Source: Streptomyces camelliae (GTDB lineage Bacteria; Actinomycetota; Actinomycetes; Streptomycetales; Streptomycetaceae). From it: DNA of 64,000 nucleotides. The notes under the pieces are model-generated. The model saw nothing but the letters and a program-made list of their open reading frames with translations, searched no databases and was not told where the DNA came from. Shown here piece by piece: positions 7,099 to 14,471 of this stretch (positions are counted from its first letter, which is position 1; every line of letters starts with the position of its first letter). A program made the translations under genes and the position numbers. The stretch lies in the NCBI RefSeq assembly GCF_027625935.1, contig NZ_CP115300.1, positions 2,852,001 through 2,916,000 on the forward strand. Reading direction: 5' to 3'.

Positions 7099-10000
7099 GT
7101 GAGGCGAAGCAAGAACGGTCCCGAGCCGTCGGCACGGGGCAACTTCACCCCGCCGCCGCGCGCTGCGGCGCCCACCCCCGTCACCGGTGCGGAACCGGCG
7201 GCCGCTCCGGCATCGAGCGGCGGTCGTTTCTCCCCGCGCAACTGGCGCGTGCCGACCAGACTGAACGCGATCCTCCTGATACCCGTGGCGGTCGGCCTCG
7301 TCATGGGCGGCTTCCAGGTGAAGAACTCGATCGACACCTGGCAGCAGGCCCGCGACGCCGAGAACACCGCCCGCTTGGTGCGCGCCTCGCTGTCGTACGC
7401 CGACGCTCTCTACAACGAGCGGGACACCACCACCGCCCCGCTGCTGAAGGGCAAGCTCGCCACCGCCCAGGACAAGGCGACCGTCACCGCGGCCCGCGAC
7501 GCGACCGACAAGGCCGCCGACGCCTTCGACCAGGCGGCGCAGAGCATGCCGCACAAGTCGGGTCTGGAGCGCCGGCTGAAGCTGTTCCGCGAGGCGGAGC
7601 CCTTCCTGCAGACACTGCGCGCCGGCGCGTACACGACCAAGTTCACCGGCGTGCAGACGGAAGAGGGCTACGTCAAGGTCGCCCACCCGTTGATGGAGTT
7701 CGCCAACGAGCTCGGTCTGGGCACCGGCAACATCACCTCCTACGGCCGTACCGTCTACGCCATCTCGCTCACCAAGGCGGCGCTGTCGCTGGAGCGCTCG
7801 ATCGGCATGCACATCCTGGTGAAGCCGGGCCCCGACGCCCCGAACCTCGCCAGCCAGCGCGTCGCCATCTCCTCGTACGCCTATCTGGAGGGCATCGCCG
7901 TCGAGGAGTACGTCGGCGGTGGCACCCAGGCCGACGCGGACAAGCTGGACGCCGAGAAGAAGGACATCCAGACCCAGGCCGCGACGATGGCCCAGCAGGC
8001 CAAGGCCAAGGACCCGAACTACATCCCGCCGCCGTCCGACCCGCAGAAGATGGTCACGGCGCTCGCCACGCTGGACTCCACCGACCCCGCCGCGCGTCAG
8101 CTGCTCGCCCAGAAGGGCATCACCGCGGAGAACTGGTGGGCGGTCAACACGCTCAAGTTCAACGCCTACCGCGACATCGAGTCGGGCATGGCCGACAAGG
8201 CGGTGAGCGAGGCCTCGTCCATCGCCGACGATGCGAAGAACTCCGCGTTCATCACCGGTGGCGTCGTCGTGGTCGCCCTGCTGCTGGCCTTCATCCTGGC
8301 CGGTACGGTGGCCCGCCAGATGAGCCGTTCGATGCGCCAGCTGCGCAACGCCGCGTTCGGCATCGCCGAGCAGCGCCTGCCGATGCTGGTCGACCAGCTC
8401 TCCCGCACCGACCCCGGCCGGGTCGACACCCGGGTCGCGCCGATCCCGATCACCACCAAGGACGAGATCGGCGAGGTCGCCCGCGCCTTCGACCAGGTCC
8501 ACCGCGAGGCGGTCCGGCTCGCCTCCGAGCAGGCCCTGCTGCGGGGCAACATCAACGCGATCTTCACCAACCTCTCGCGCCGCAACCAGTCGCTGATCGA
8601 GGGCCAGCTGACCCTGATCACCGACCTGGAGAACAACGAGGCCGACCCGGACCAGCTGGAGAACCTCTTCAAGCTGGACCACCTGGCCACCCGTATGCGC
8701 CGCAACGGCGAGAACCTCCTGGTCCTCGCGGGCGAGGAGCCCGGCCGCCGCTGGGACCAGCCGGTCCCGCTGGTCGACGTGCTGCGCGCCGCCTCCTCCG
8801 AGGTGGAGCAGTACGAGCGCATCGAGCTGTCCGGCGTGCCGGAGGCCGAGATCCACGGCCGCGCGGTCACCGACCTCGTGCACCTGCTGGCCGAGCTGCT
8901 GGAGAACGCGACGACGTTCTCCTCCCCGCAGACCAAGGTCCGCGTCACCGCGACCCGGCTGCCCGACGGCCGCATCATGATCGAGATCCACGACAAGGGC
9001 ATCGGTCTGACGGCCGAGGACTTCGCGGACATCAACCACAAGCTGGCCAACCCGCCGACCGTGGACGCCGCGATCTCCCAGCGCATGGGCCTGTTCGTGG
9101 TCGGGCGCCTGTCCGACCGGCACGGCATCCGCGTCCAGCTGCGTCCCTCGGGCGAGCAGGCCGGTACGACCTCGCTGGTCATGCTGCCGGACGCGATCAC
9201 GCACGGCGGTGGCGGCGAGGCCCCGCTGGACCGCGAGGAGTTCACGGTCTCGCAGATCATCCCGGAGCAGCAGTTCCAGGGTGAGAACTTCGGCCAGGCG
9301 CAGCCGATGCGCACCGCGGCCGAGCTCGGCTTCGACGACAGCCGGTACGTGGAGGTCCCCGACGACATCCGCGAGCTGGACCCGGTCGGCCGTTCCCTGA
9401 TGCGTGAGGAGCGCCGCGCCGCCCTGGAGGCCCAGAACCACGGGCAGCAGCCGGCCGAGCCGCAGCAGTCGCAGGCGGAGACCGAGGCGCCCGCGCCGTA
9501 CGCCGACCCGCTGTTCGACGGGCAGCAGACGTACACGGACCTGCCCCGGCAGGGGTACCAGGAGCCGGCGCAGCAGAACTTCCCGAAGCCGGGGCAGCAG
9601 ACCTTCCAGGAGCAGGCTCCGCAGGCCTTCCAGGAGCAGGCGTACGAGGAGCCGCAGCAGAGCTCGTACGAGGAGCGGCAGCGCGGCTCGTACGAGGACC
9701 AGTTCTTCGCGCCGAACGGCGGCCTGCCGCAGAACGACGGCTTCTCGGCCCCCGTGAGCGGCGGTTACCCCGATCCGGCGTACGCCGAGCCGGCCCAGGC
9801 GCACTCCTACCAGGACGACTGGCCCCAGCAGGACAGCTACACGAACGGCTATCCGGCCCAGTACGCTCCGGAAACGGAATCCTCGCAGGCCGCTGACGCA
9901 AGTGAGCAGAACCGCGTAGGCTTCGACCGTCCGGGACCGGCCTCTCCCGCCGCCCACGAGCTGACCGACGCCGGGCTGCCCCGCCGCGGGTCCGCCGCGA

Positions 10001-10395
10001 GTGGCTCCGCCGGCTCGACGAGTGCCCCGAACGGCACGGCGCGCGTGCAGCGGGAAGCACCGGCTCCCGTACCGGGCGACGCTCCGGGGGCGAACGGCGA
10101 CAGCGCCTGGCGTTCGGCGAACGACGAGCGGTGGCAGCAGGCCTCGCAGCTCCGGAAGCCGAAGGCAGGCGGGGTCACCGCCTCGGGTCTGCCGCGGCGG
10201 GTGCCCAAGGCCAACCTGGTCGAGGGTTCCGCCGAAACCACCCCCCAGGGGGGCCCACAGGTCTCCCGCGCCCCGGAGGACGTCCGGGGCAGGCTGAGCA
10301 ACCTGCGTCGAGGCGTCCAACGCGGACGCAGCGCAGGCAGTGAAACGAACGGCCAGGGCTTCGGTCCTGACAGCACCTACAACCAGGAGCGTTAG
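7099..10395 (+). CDS. cvnA2: CvnA, histidine-kinase-like sensor of conservon 2
   Basis: A 1098-residue paralogue of the first CvnA with the same architecture. TM1 is at about 55-75, then an extracytoplasmic helical sensor domain, TM2 at about 383-406, a HAMP-like linker, and a GHKL ATPase with ELLENATTFSS near 598 and DKGIGL near 632. Its tail (700-1020) is Gln/Glu/Tyr-rich rather than Gly/Pro-rich, but the final 75 residues match CvnA1 closely. GTG 7099 was chosen because AGAGG lies 11 bases upstream, the spacing seen in cvnA1; an upstream ATG at 7024 has no ribosome site. The sensor domains have diverged, so the stimuli probably differ. Confidence 0.93.
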   Translation: MRRSKNGPEPSARGNFTPPPRAAAPTPVTGAEPAAAPASSGGRFSPRNWRVPTRLNAILLIPVAVGLVMGGFQVKNSIDTWQQARDAENTARLVRASLSYADALYNERDTTTAPLLKGKLATAQDKATVTAARDATDKAADAFDQAAQSMPHKSGLERRLKLFREAEPFLQTLRAGAYTTKFTGVQTEEGYVKVAHPLMEFANELGLGTGNITSYGRTVYAISLTKAALSLERSIGMHILVKPGPDAPNLASQRVAISSYAYLEGIAVEEYVGGGTQADADKLDAEKKDIQTQAATMAQQAKAKDPNYIPPPSDPQKMVTALATLDSTDPAARQLLAQKGITAENWWAVNTLKFNAYRDIESGMADKAVSEASSIADDAKNSAFITGGVVVVALLLAFILAGTVARQMSRSMRQLRNAAFGIAEQRLPMLVDQLSRTDPGRVDTRVAPIPITTKDEIGEVARAFDQVHREAVRLASEQALLRGNINAIFTNLSRRNQSLIEGQLTLITDLENNEADPDQLENLFKLDHLATRMRRNGENLLVLAGEEPGRRWDQPVPLVDVLRAASSEVEQYERIELSGVPEAEIHGRAVTDLVHLLAELLENATTFSSPQTKVRVTATRLPDGRIMIEIHDKGIGLTAEDFADINHKLANPPTVDAAISQRMGLFVVGRLSDRHGIRVQLRPSGEQAGTTSLVMLPDAITHGGGGEAPLDREEFTVSQIIPEQQFQGENFGQAQPMRTAAELGFDDSRYVEVPDDIRELDPVGRSLMREERRAALEAQNHGQQPAEPQQSQAETEAPAPYADPLFDGQQTYTDLPRQGYQEPAQQNFPKPGQQTFQEQAPQAFQEQAYEEPQQSSYEERQRGSYEDQFFAPNGGLPQNDGFSAPVSGGYPDPAYAEPAQAHSYQDDWPQQDSYTNGYPAQYAPETESSQAADASEQNRVGFDRPGPASPAAHELTDAGLPRRGSAASGSAGSTSAPNGTARVQREAPAPVPGDAPGANGDSAWRSANDERWQQASQLRKPKAGGVTASGLPRRVPKANLVEGSAETTPQGGPQVSRAPEDVRGRLSNLRRGVQRGRSAGSETNGQGFGPDSTYNQER

Positions 10396-10396
10396 T

Positions 10397-10819
10397 GTGA
10401 GCCCGATGAGCCAGGCGGCACAGAACCTGAACTGGTTGATCACCAACTTCGTGGACAACACCCCGGGGGTGTCCCACACGGTGGTGGTCTCCGCCGACGG
10501 ACTCCTTCTGGCGATGTCCGAAGGCTTCCCCCGCGACCGCGCCGACCAGCTCGCGGCCGTCGCCTCCGGTCTGACGTCTCTGACGGCAGGCGCCTCCCGC
10601 ATCTTCGAGGGGGGCAGTGTGAACCAGACGGTTGTGGAGATGGAGCGGGGATTCCTCTTCATCATGTCCATCTCCGACGGTTCGTCGCTCGCGGTCCTGG
10701 CCCACCCGGAAGCGGACATCGGTCTCATCGGGTACGAGATGGCCCTTCTGGTGGACCGCGCGGGCACGGTCCTGACCCCGGATCTCCGTGCGGAGCTCCA
10801 GGGGAGCCTTCTCAACTAG
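10397..10819 (+). CDS. cvnB2: CvnB, roadblock/LC7 domain protein
   Basis: A 140-residue roadblock/LC7 protein with a GTG start one base after the cvnA2 stop and AGGAG seven bases upstream. It is nearly identical to CvnB1, and the few changes are mostly conservative (Val/Ile, Leu/Ile, Ala/Thr). The first 30 codons are also almost identical in DNA. After that, synonymous differences accumulate, a pattern that fits a short converted tract followed by purifying selection. Confidence 0.93.
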   Translation: MSPMSQAAQNLNWLITNFVDNTPGVSHTVVVSADGLLLAMSEGFPRDRADQLAAVASGLTSLTAGASRIFEGGSVNQTVVEMERGFLFIMSISDGSSLAVLAHPEADIGLIGYEMALLVDRAGTVLTPDLRAELQGSLLN

Positions 10820-10913
10820 AAAGCGGACGGTGCGTATCCGCGTCCCGGGGCCGTAAGGTTTCGGGACGCGGCTCCACAGCGATGGGTGCCCGGCACAGTC
10901 GGAGGAGGAGAAA

Positions 10914-11483
10914 GTGGCAACACCCCCAGGCGGTTCGCATTCGGGTAACTGGTCGTACGGTCCTGCCCAGGGCCAGGGCGACGGTTCGGCGAACCGGTAC
11001 AACTTCCCCTCCGCCCCCAGCCACCGGCAGCCGTACGCGCCGCAGGGCCCCGGCCCGTCGCCGTACGACCAGCCCCCGGCCCCCCGCATCCAGCCGGTGC
11101 AGCCGCAGCGCCGCCCCGAGCCGGCGCCCGCGTCGGCATCGAACAACCCCCTGGTGCGTCCGTACGCCATGACCGGCGGACGGACCCGCCCGCGCTACCA
11201 GCTCGCCATCGAGGCACTGGTGCACACCACCGCCGCTCCGCACCAGATGCAGGGTCAACTGCCCGAGCATCAGCGGATCTGCAACCTCTGCCGTGAGATC
11301 AAGTCGGTAGCCGAAATCTCCGCGCTCCTGACAATCCCCCTCGGCGTGGCCAGGATCCTCGTCGCCGACTTGGCGGAGGCGGGCCTGGTCGCCATCCATC
11401 AGCCCGGCGGCGACGAGAACGCCGGTGGCCAGCCAGACGTGACACTGCTCGAAAGGGTGCTCAGTGGACTTCGCAAGCTCTAG
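10914..11483 (+). CDS. cvnC2: CvnC, DUF742 protein with Pro/Gln-rich extension
   Basis: A 189-residue DUF742 protein with a GTG start and a purine-rich GGAGGAGGAG site just upstream. Residues 1-77 are a Pro/Gln/Tyr/Ser-rich, probably disordered extension absent from CvnC1. The core from NPLVRPYAMTGGRTRPRYQL to LSGLRKL matches CvnC1, including the HQRIC-LC motif. The stop lies inside cvnD2 (20-bp overlap), so C and D are translationally coupled. Confidence 0.92.
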   Translation: MATPPGGSHSGNWSYGPAQGQGDGSANRYNFPSAPSHRQPYAPQGPGPSPYDQPPAPRIQPVQPQRRPEPAPASASNNPLVRPYAMTGGRTRPRYQLAIEALVHTTAAPHQMQGQLPEHQRICNLCREIKSVAEISALLTIPLGVARILVADLAEAGLVAIHQPGGDENAGGQPDVTLLERVLSGLRKL

Positions 11484-12045
11484 CGGCGGTCCTTCCCGCT
11501 CCACCACCTCCGCGAAGATCGTGGTGGCGGGCGGCTTCGGCGTGGGCAAGACCACGTTCGTCGGCGCCGTCTCGGAGATCAACCCGCTGCGCACCGAGGC
11601 CGTCATGACGTCCGCGTCGGCCGGCATCGACGACCTCACCCACACCGGAGACAAGACCACCACAACGGTGGCCATGGACTTCGGCCGCATCACCCTGGAC
11701 CAGGACCTGATCCTGTACCTCTTCGGTACCCCCGGCCAGGACCGCTTCTGGTTCATGTGGGACGACCTGGTACGCGGCGCGATCGGCGCGGTGGTGCTCG
11801 TGGACACCCGGCGCCTCGCCGACTGCTTCCCGGCCGTCGACTACTTCGAGAACAGCGGCCTGCCCTTCGTCATCGCCCTCAACGGCTTCGACGGCAACCA
11901 GCCGTACAACCCCGAAGAGGTCCGCGAGGCCCTCCAGATCGGCCCCGACACCCCGATCATCACCACGGACGCCCGCCACCGGGCCGACGCCAAGTCGACG
12001 CTGATCACGCTGGTGGAGCATGCGCTGATGGCGCGGCTTCGGTGA
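11464..12045 (+). CDS. cvnD2: CvnD, small Ras/MglA-like GTPase
   Basis: A 193-residue GTPase with a GTG start overlapping cvnC2. It has the P-loop GGFGVGKTT, switch II GTPGQDRFWFMW and NGFD in place of NKxD, as in CvnD1. It differs from CvnD1 mainly at residues 7-15 and in the last third. The middle tract 11501-11871 carries one silent change against conservon 1. It is the last gene of the operon, and a strong terminator follows at 12065-12097. Confidence 0.94.
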   Translation: MDFASSSGGPSRSTTSAKIVVAGGFGVGKTTFVGAVSEINPLRTEAVMTSASAGIDDLTHTGDKTTTTVAMDFGRITLDQDLILYLFGTPGQDRFWFMWDDLVRGAIGAVVLVDTRRLADCFPAVDYFENSGLPFVIALNGFDGNQPYNPEEVREALQIGPDTPIITTDARHRADAKSTLITLVEHALMARLR

Positions 12046-12064
12046 TCCGTCGATGAGCAAGTCC

Positions 12065-12097
12065 GAGGGGCGGCAACCTGAGAGGTTGCCGCCCCTC
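12065..12097 (+). terminator. Terminator after conservon 2
   Basis: A perfect 15-bp stem (12065-12079 with 12083-12097) with a 3-nt loop lies 19 bases after the cvnD2 stop. There is no U run. It sits 12 bases before the likely ATG of the next small gene, so it could also shape that gene's 5' end. Confidence 0.75.
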
Positions 12098-12109
12098 AGC
12101 AGCTTCACC

Positions 12110-12400
12110 ATGCCCACCTCGTCCGAGACGCTGGAACTCCTGGACGCGATCGCGGACGAGATGGTCTCGGAATTCGGGATCTCGCGTGCGGAGGCCGTGG
12201 CTCGTATCAATGAGCAGTGGCACGGGCAGGACCTGTCGGACGAGGACAGCCTCATCCTCCACGAGGAAGAGCACTACTGGGCGTTCGTCATCCATTACGG
12301 CGGGAATGTGCCGGACTGGAGCCCGGGGGCGGATCGCAGCACCTGGGCCCCCAAGCCCCCGCCGGCCGCGGGTTCCGGATTCTGGACCGTGCCGGACTAG
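12110..12400 (+). CDS. Hypothetical 96-residue acidic protein
   Basis: I do not recognise the family. From ATG 12110 the product starts MPTSSETLELLDAIADEMV, forms an amphipathic helical, acidic N-terminal half, then a WAFVIHYGG segment and a Pro/Trp-rich end. There is no membrane segment or signal peptide. An in-frame ATG at 12053 would place the 15-bp hairpin inside the coding region, so the later start is preferred even though neither has a clear ribosome site. A large bidirectional terminator follows at once. Confidence 0.7.
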   Translation: MPTSSETLELLDAIADEMVSEFGISRAEAVARINEQWHGQDLSDEDSLILHEEEHYWAFVIHYGGNVPDWSPGADRSTWAPKPPPAAGSGFWTVPD

Positions 12401-12403
12401 TAC

Positions 12404-12452
12404 ACGGCGAGAGCCGCCGACTCCGTGGACCGGAGTCGGCGGCTCTCGCCGT
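12404..12452. terminator. Bidirectional terminator between the 96-residue gene and accE
   Basis: A perfect 22-bp inverted repeat (12404-12425 with 12431-12452) with a 5-nt loop lies between two convergent genes. It starts 4 bases after the stop of the plus-strand gene and ends 21 bases from the stop of accE. Confidence 0.85.
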
Positions 12453-12473
12453 TGTGCACAGGGTCCCAGGCGC

Positions 12474-12665
12474 TCAGTGCCAGCTGTGCGGCGCCCGGAA
12501 GCCGCCCTCGCGCTCAAGGCGGCGCCAGCCGGCCTTGGGGCGGGCGCGGCGGGTCGGGGTGATGGAGGTGCGGGCGGCCGCGCGGGCCAGGAGGACGGCC
12601 GTGATGGCGGCGACTTCCTCGGGCTCGGCGTGGCCCTTCTCGACGCGGATGTCGGGAGTGCTCAT
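12474..12665 (-). CDS. accE: Acyl-CoA carboxylase epsilon subunit
   Basis: A 63-residue protein with the small epsilon-subunit layout: a short N-terminal helix (EEVAAITAVLLARAAA), a basic linker, and a C-terminal W-RLEREGGFRAPHSW motif. In actinomycetes this subunit binds the carboxyltransferase beta subunit and stimulates the acyl-CoA carboxylase complex. The gene follows accB by 56 bases on the same strand, the standard arrangement. The biotinylated alpha subunit is encoded elsewhere. Confidence 0.9.
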   Translation of the reverse strand: MSTPDIRVEKGHAEPEEVAAITAVLLARAAARTSITPTRRARPKAGWRRLEREGGFRAPHSWH

Positions 12666-12721
12666 GGGTTCAGTCTCCGTGGGAAAGGGGTCCGCGGGGT
12701 TGCCGCGGCGGGTCCGCTCGG

Positions 12722-14317
12722 TTACTGCGGCGGGTTGCCGTGCTTGCGGGAGGGCAGGTCGGCGTGCTTGGACTGGAGCATCGCCAGCGACTTGACCAGG
12801 ACCTCGCGGGTCTCGGCGGGGTCGATCACGTCGTCGACCAGGCCGCGCTCCGCCGCGTAGTACGGGTGCATCAGCTCGGACTTGTACTCCTTGACCATCC
12901 GCGACCGCATCGCCTCGGGGTCCTCGGCCTCGGCGATCTGCCGGCGGAAGATGACGTTGGCGGCGCCCTCGGCGCCCATCACCGCGATCTCGTTGGTGGG
13001 CCAGGCGTAGGTCAGGTCGGCGCCGATCGACTGGGAGTCCATGACGATGTAGGCACCTCCGTACGCCTTGCGCAGGATGAGCGAAATCCTCGGCACGGTC
13101 GCGTTGCAGTAGGCGTACAGCAGCTTCGCGCCGTGGCGGATGATTCCGCCGTGCTCCTGGTCCACACCGGGGAGGAACCCCGGCACGTCCAGGAAGGTGA
13201 CGATCGGGACATTGAAAGCGTCACACATCTGGACAAAGCGCGCAGCTTTTTCCGACGCCTCGATGTCCAGGACGCCCGCCAGCACCTGCGGCTGGTTGGC
13301 GATGATGCCGACCACCTGGCCGTCGAGACGGGCCAGCGCGCAGATGATGTTCCGCGCCCAGCGCTCGTGGACCTCCAGGTACTCGCCGTCGTCGACGATC
13401 TCCTCGATGACCTTGCTCATGTCGTACGGCCGGTTGCCGTCGGCCGGGACCAGGTCCAGCAGCACGTCGCTGCGCCGGTCGACCGGGTCCGAGCTCTGCA
13501 CCCGCGGGGGGTTCTCCCGGTTGTTCTGCGGGAGCAGCGAGATGAGGTAGCGGACCTCGGCGAGGCAGGTCTCCTCGTCGTCGTACGCGAAGTGGCACAC
13601 GCCGGACGTCTCGGCGTGGACGTCGGCGCCGCCCAGGCCGTTCTGGCTGATCTCCTCGCCGGTCACGGCCTTGACCACGTCCGGGCCGGTGATGAACATC
13701 TGCGAGGTCTCACGGACCATGAACACGAAGTCCGTCAGGGCCGGCGAGTAGGCCGCGCCGCCCGCGCACGGGCCCAGCATCACGCTGATCTGCGGGATGA
13801 CACCGCTCGCCTTGGTGTTGCGCTGGAAGATGCCGCCGTAGCCGGCGAGGGCGCTGACACCCTCCTGGATACGGGCGCCCGCGCCGTCGTTCAGGGAGAC
13901 CAGCGGCGCGCCGGCCGCGATGGCCATGTCCATGATCTTGTGGATCTTGGTGGCGTGGGCCTCGCCCAGCGCGCCGCCGAAGATCCGGAAGTCGTGCGCG
14001 TAGACGAAGACCGTACGGCCCTCGACCGTGCCCCAGCCGGTGATGACACCGTCGGTGTACGGCTTCTTCGCCTCCAGGCCGAAGCCGCTCGCCCGGTGCC
14101 GGCGCAGCTGCTCGACCTCCTGGAAGGACCCCGGGTCCAGGAGCAGCTCGATACGCTCCCGAGCCGTCAGCTTGCCCTTGGCGTGCTGCGCCGCCGTCGC
14201 CTTCTCACTCGGACCGGCGACGGCCCTGGCACGGATCTCGTGCAGTTCGGCGACCCGTCCGCGCGCGTCCGCCGGCTCGCCGGTCGGTTCACCCGTCGTC
14301 TCTTCCAAAACGGTCAT
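12722..14317 (-). CDS. accB: Acyl-CoA carboxylase beta subunit (carboxyltransferase)
   Basis: A 531-residue crotonase-fold carboxyltransferase that moves the carboxyl group from biotin to acyl-CoA, giving malonyl-, methylmalonyl- or ethylmalonyl-CoA. Both oxyanion-hole segments are visible: GGAGARIQEGV-type in the N domain (with GPCAGGAAYSP after it) and YGGAYIVMDSQSIGAD in the C domain. The residue at position 424 in GGAYIVM is Ile. In propionyl-specific PccB enzymes the equivalent residue is Asp422, and a hydrophobic residue there is associated with acceptance of acetyl-CoA. This favours AccB over PccB. It pairs with accE downstream. Confidence 0.93.
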   Translation of the reverse strand: MTVLEETTGEPTGEPADARGRVAELHEIRARAVAGPSEKATAAQHAKGKLTARERIELLLDPGSFQEVEQLRRHRASGFGLEAKKPYTDGVITGWGTVEGRTVFVYAHDFRIFGGALGEAHATKIHKIMDMAIAAGAPLVSLNDGAGARIQEGVSALAGYGGIFQRNTKASGVIPQISVMLGPCAGGAAYSPALTDFVFMVRETSQMFITGPDVVKAVTGEEISQNGLGGADVHAETSGVCHFAYDDEETCLAEVRYLISLLPQNNRENPPRVQSSDPVDRRSDVLLDLVPADGNRPYDMSKVIEEIVDDGEYLEVHERWARNIICALARLDGQVVGIIANQPQVLAGVLDIEASEKAARFVQMCDAFNVPIVTFLDVPGFLPGVDQEHGGIIRHGAKLLYAYCNATVPRISLILRKAYGGAYIVMDSQSIGADLTYAWPTNEIAVMGAEGAANVIFRRQIAEAEDPEAMRSRMVKEYKSELMHPYYAAERGLVDDVIDPAETREVLVKSLAMLQSKHADLPSRKHGNPPQ

Positions 14318-14471
14318 GTAGCGACCTTACGAAGGAGACCAAGAAAAGCGAGCCGTTGACTCCGTACAGTCTCCGGCCCGTTTTCCTGGTACGAGTGAAC
14401 AGAACCGTGGACGCGTGCAGCCGTTCCGACTGCTCAGAGGGCACCGGGGTTGTAGAGAGGCAACAAAGCCG

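Noticed and set aside
7009..10815. Very long open frame antisense to cvnA2
   Set aside because: Same artefact as for cvnA1; the sense frame has clear TM, HAMP and ATPase motifs.
1179..12045. Tandem conservons as an assembly duplication
   Set aside because: Sensor domains, CvnA tails, CvnC N-termini and synonymous sites differ throughout; only short tracts are identical, so both copies are real. I also recall adjacent cvn1 and cvn2 in S. coelicolor.
12065..12097. Riboswitch upstream of the 96-residue gene
   Set aside because: The structure is a single uninterrupted hairpin without the conserved loops of any riboswitch I know; a terminator is the simpler reading.
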